Below the pieces are notes generated by a model. That model searched no databases and was not told the origin of the DNA. It saw nothing but the letters and a program-made list of their open reading frames with translations. From positions 229,937-293,936 of the forward strand of contig NZ_JACWFH010000008.1 of assembly GCF_019749255.1 (NCBI RefSeq): DNA of 64,000 nt. Direction: 5' to 3'. A program made the position numbers and the translations under genes. This stretch comes from Mesobacillus maritimus (lineage in GTDB: Bacteria; Bacillota; Bacilli; Bacillales; Cytobacillaceae). Positions 63,960 to 64,000 of this stretch are shown piece by piece (position 1 is the stretch's first letter; the number at the start of each line of letters is the position of its first letter).

Positions 63960-64000
63960 ATGGTGGCCGCACAAAATGACGGAAATGCAAATACAGAAGA
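63960..64000 (+). CDS. gudB: Start of a probable glutamate dehydrogenase gene (cut by the window)
   Basis: Only 13 codons are visible (MVAAQNDGNANTE). ATG at 63960 has AGGAGG nine bases upstream. The residues resemble the start of B. subtilis GudB (MAADRNTGHTEE), and gudB follows the ypb genes there. The call rests mainly on position. Confidence 0.6.
   Translation, partial: MVAAQNDGNANTE

Overview
The window is a chromosomal segment of an endospore-forming, low-GC Gram-positive bacterium of the Bacillaceae. The evidence is the gene content and order, which follow one Bacillus subtilis chromosome segment (brxB/yqjA ... zwf ... nudF-spoIIM-fur-xerD-drm-pupG ... dacF-spoIIA-spoVA-lysA ... scpAB-dacB-spmAB-res-sigX ... 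ribU-fer-recS-ypb-mecB-gudB) with lineage-specific losses and insertions. Start codons, Shine-Dalgarno sites and U-tailed terminators are all Bacillus-like. No rRNA, tRNA, CRISPR array, prophage or intact insertion sequence is present. The genus cannot be fixed from sequence reading alone.

Layout. 1-548: a 52-bp tandem repeat array, a terminator and the brxB promoter. 0.55-9.9 kb: bacilliredoxin, an aromatic-acid exporter-like protein, an L,D-transpeptidase, the miniprotein Prli42, methylmalonyl-CoA epimerase plus a carboxyltransferase, an M20 peptidase, an azoreductase, DNA polymerase IV and 6-phosphogluconate dehydrogenase. 10-16.8 kb: zwf on the minus strand, RNase Z, an MBL hydrolase, a short-chain dehydrogenase and the SOS-type polymerase PolY2 with its YolD partner. 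16.9-24.1 kb: small Fe-S proteins, a hydrolase, thiolase, YqkE, a GrpB-like protein, an aldo/keto reductase, MciZ, NudF and an EndoQ-like nuclease. 24.2-30.6 kb: spoIIM, fur, yqzK, xerD and the nucleoside salvage operon drm-punA-pdp. 30.6-31.4 kb: an eroded IS1182-type relic and a palindromic repeat. 31.4-38.5 kb: the forespore block dacF, spoIIAA-AB-sigF, spoVAA-AB-AF, then lysA. 38.7-42.5 kb: ribT without the rib operon, ypuF, scpA-scpB, an unknown gene and ypuI. 42.8-54.6 kb: dacB-spmA-spmB-rluB, resABC-resDE (split by a structured repeat array) and sigX-rsiX. 54.9-64 kb: an M23/LysM peptidase, an FMN riboswitch with ribU, ferredoxin, ypbB-recS, ypbD-ypbE, ypbF, ypbG, mecB and the first codons of a probable glutamate dehydrogenase gene.

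How the genes work together. Three themes dominate. (1) Sporulation: Spo0A-box and sigma-H signals lie before spoIIA, a sigma-F promoter before dacF, and sigma-E-like promoters before spoIIM, mciZ and dacB-spmAB, so both compartments of the sporangium are represented. (2) Redox and energy metabolism: the oxidative pentose phosphate enzymes Zwf and GndA, cytochrome c maturation (ResABC) under the ResDE two-component system, ferredoxin, small Fe-S proteins and Fur. (3) Genome maintenance: two Y-family polymerases, EndoQ, XerD, ScpAB and RecS.

I looked for an undescribed system and did not find a convincing multi-gene one. The observations most worth checking are the missing spoVAC-AD-AE genes inside spoVA, the orphan ribT, the structured repeat array between resA and resB, the 52-bp tandem array at the left edge, the full-length EndoQ gene beside nudF, and the unrecognised 140-aa protein between scpB and ypuI.
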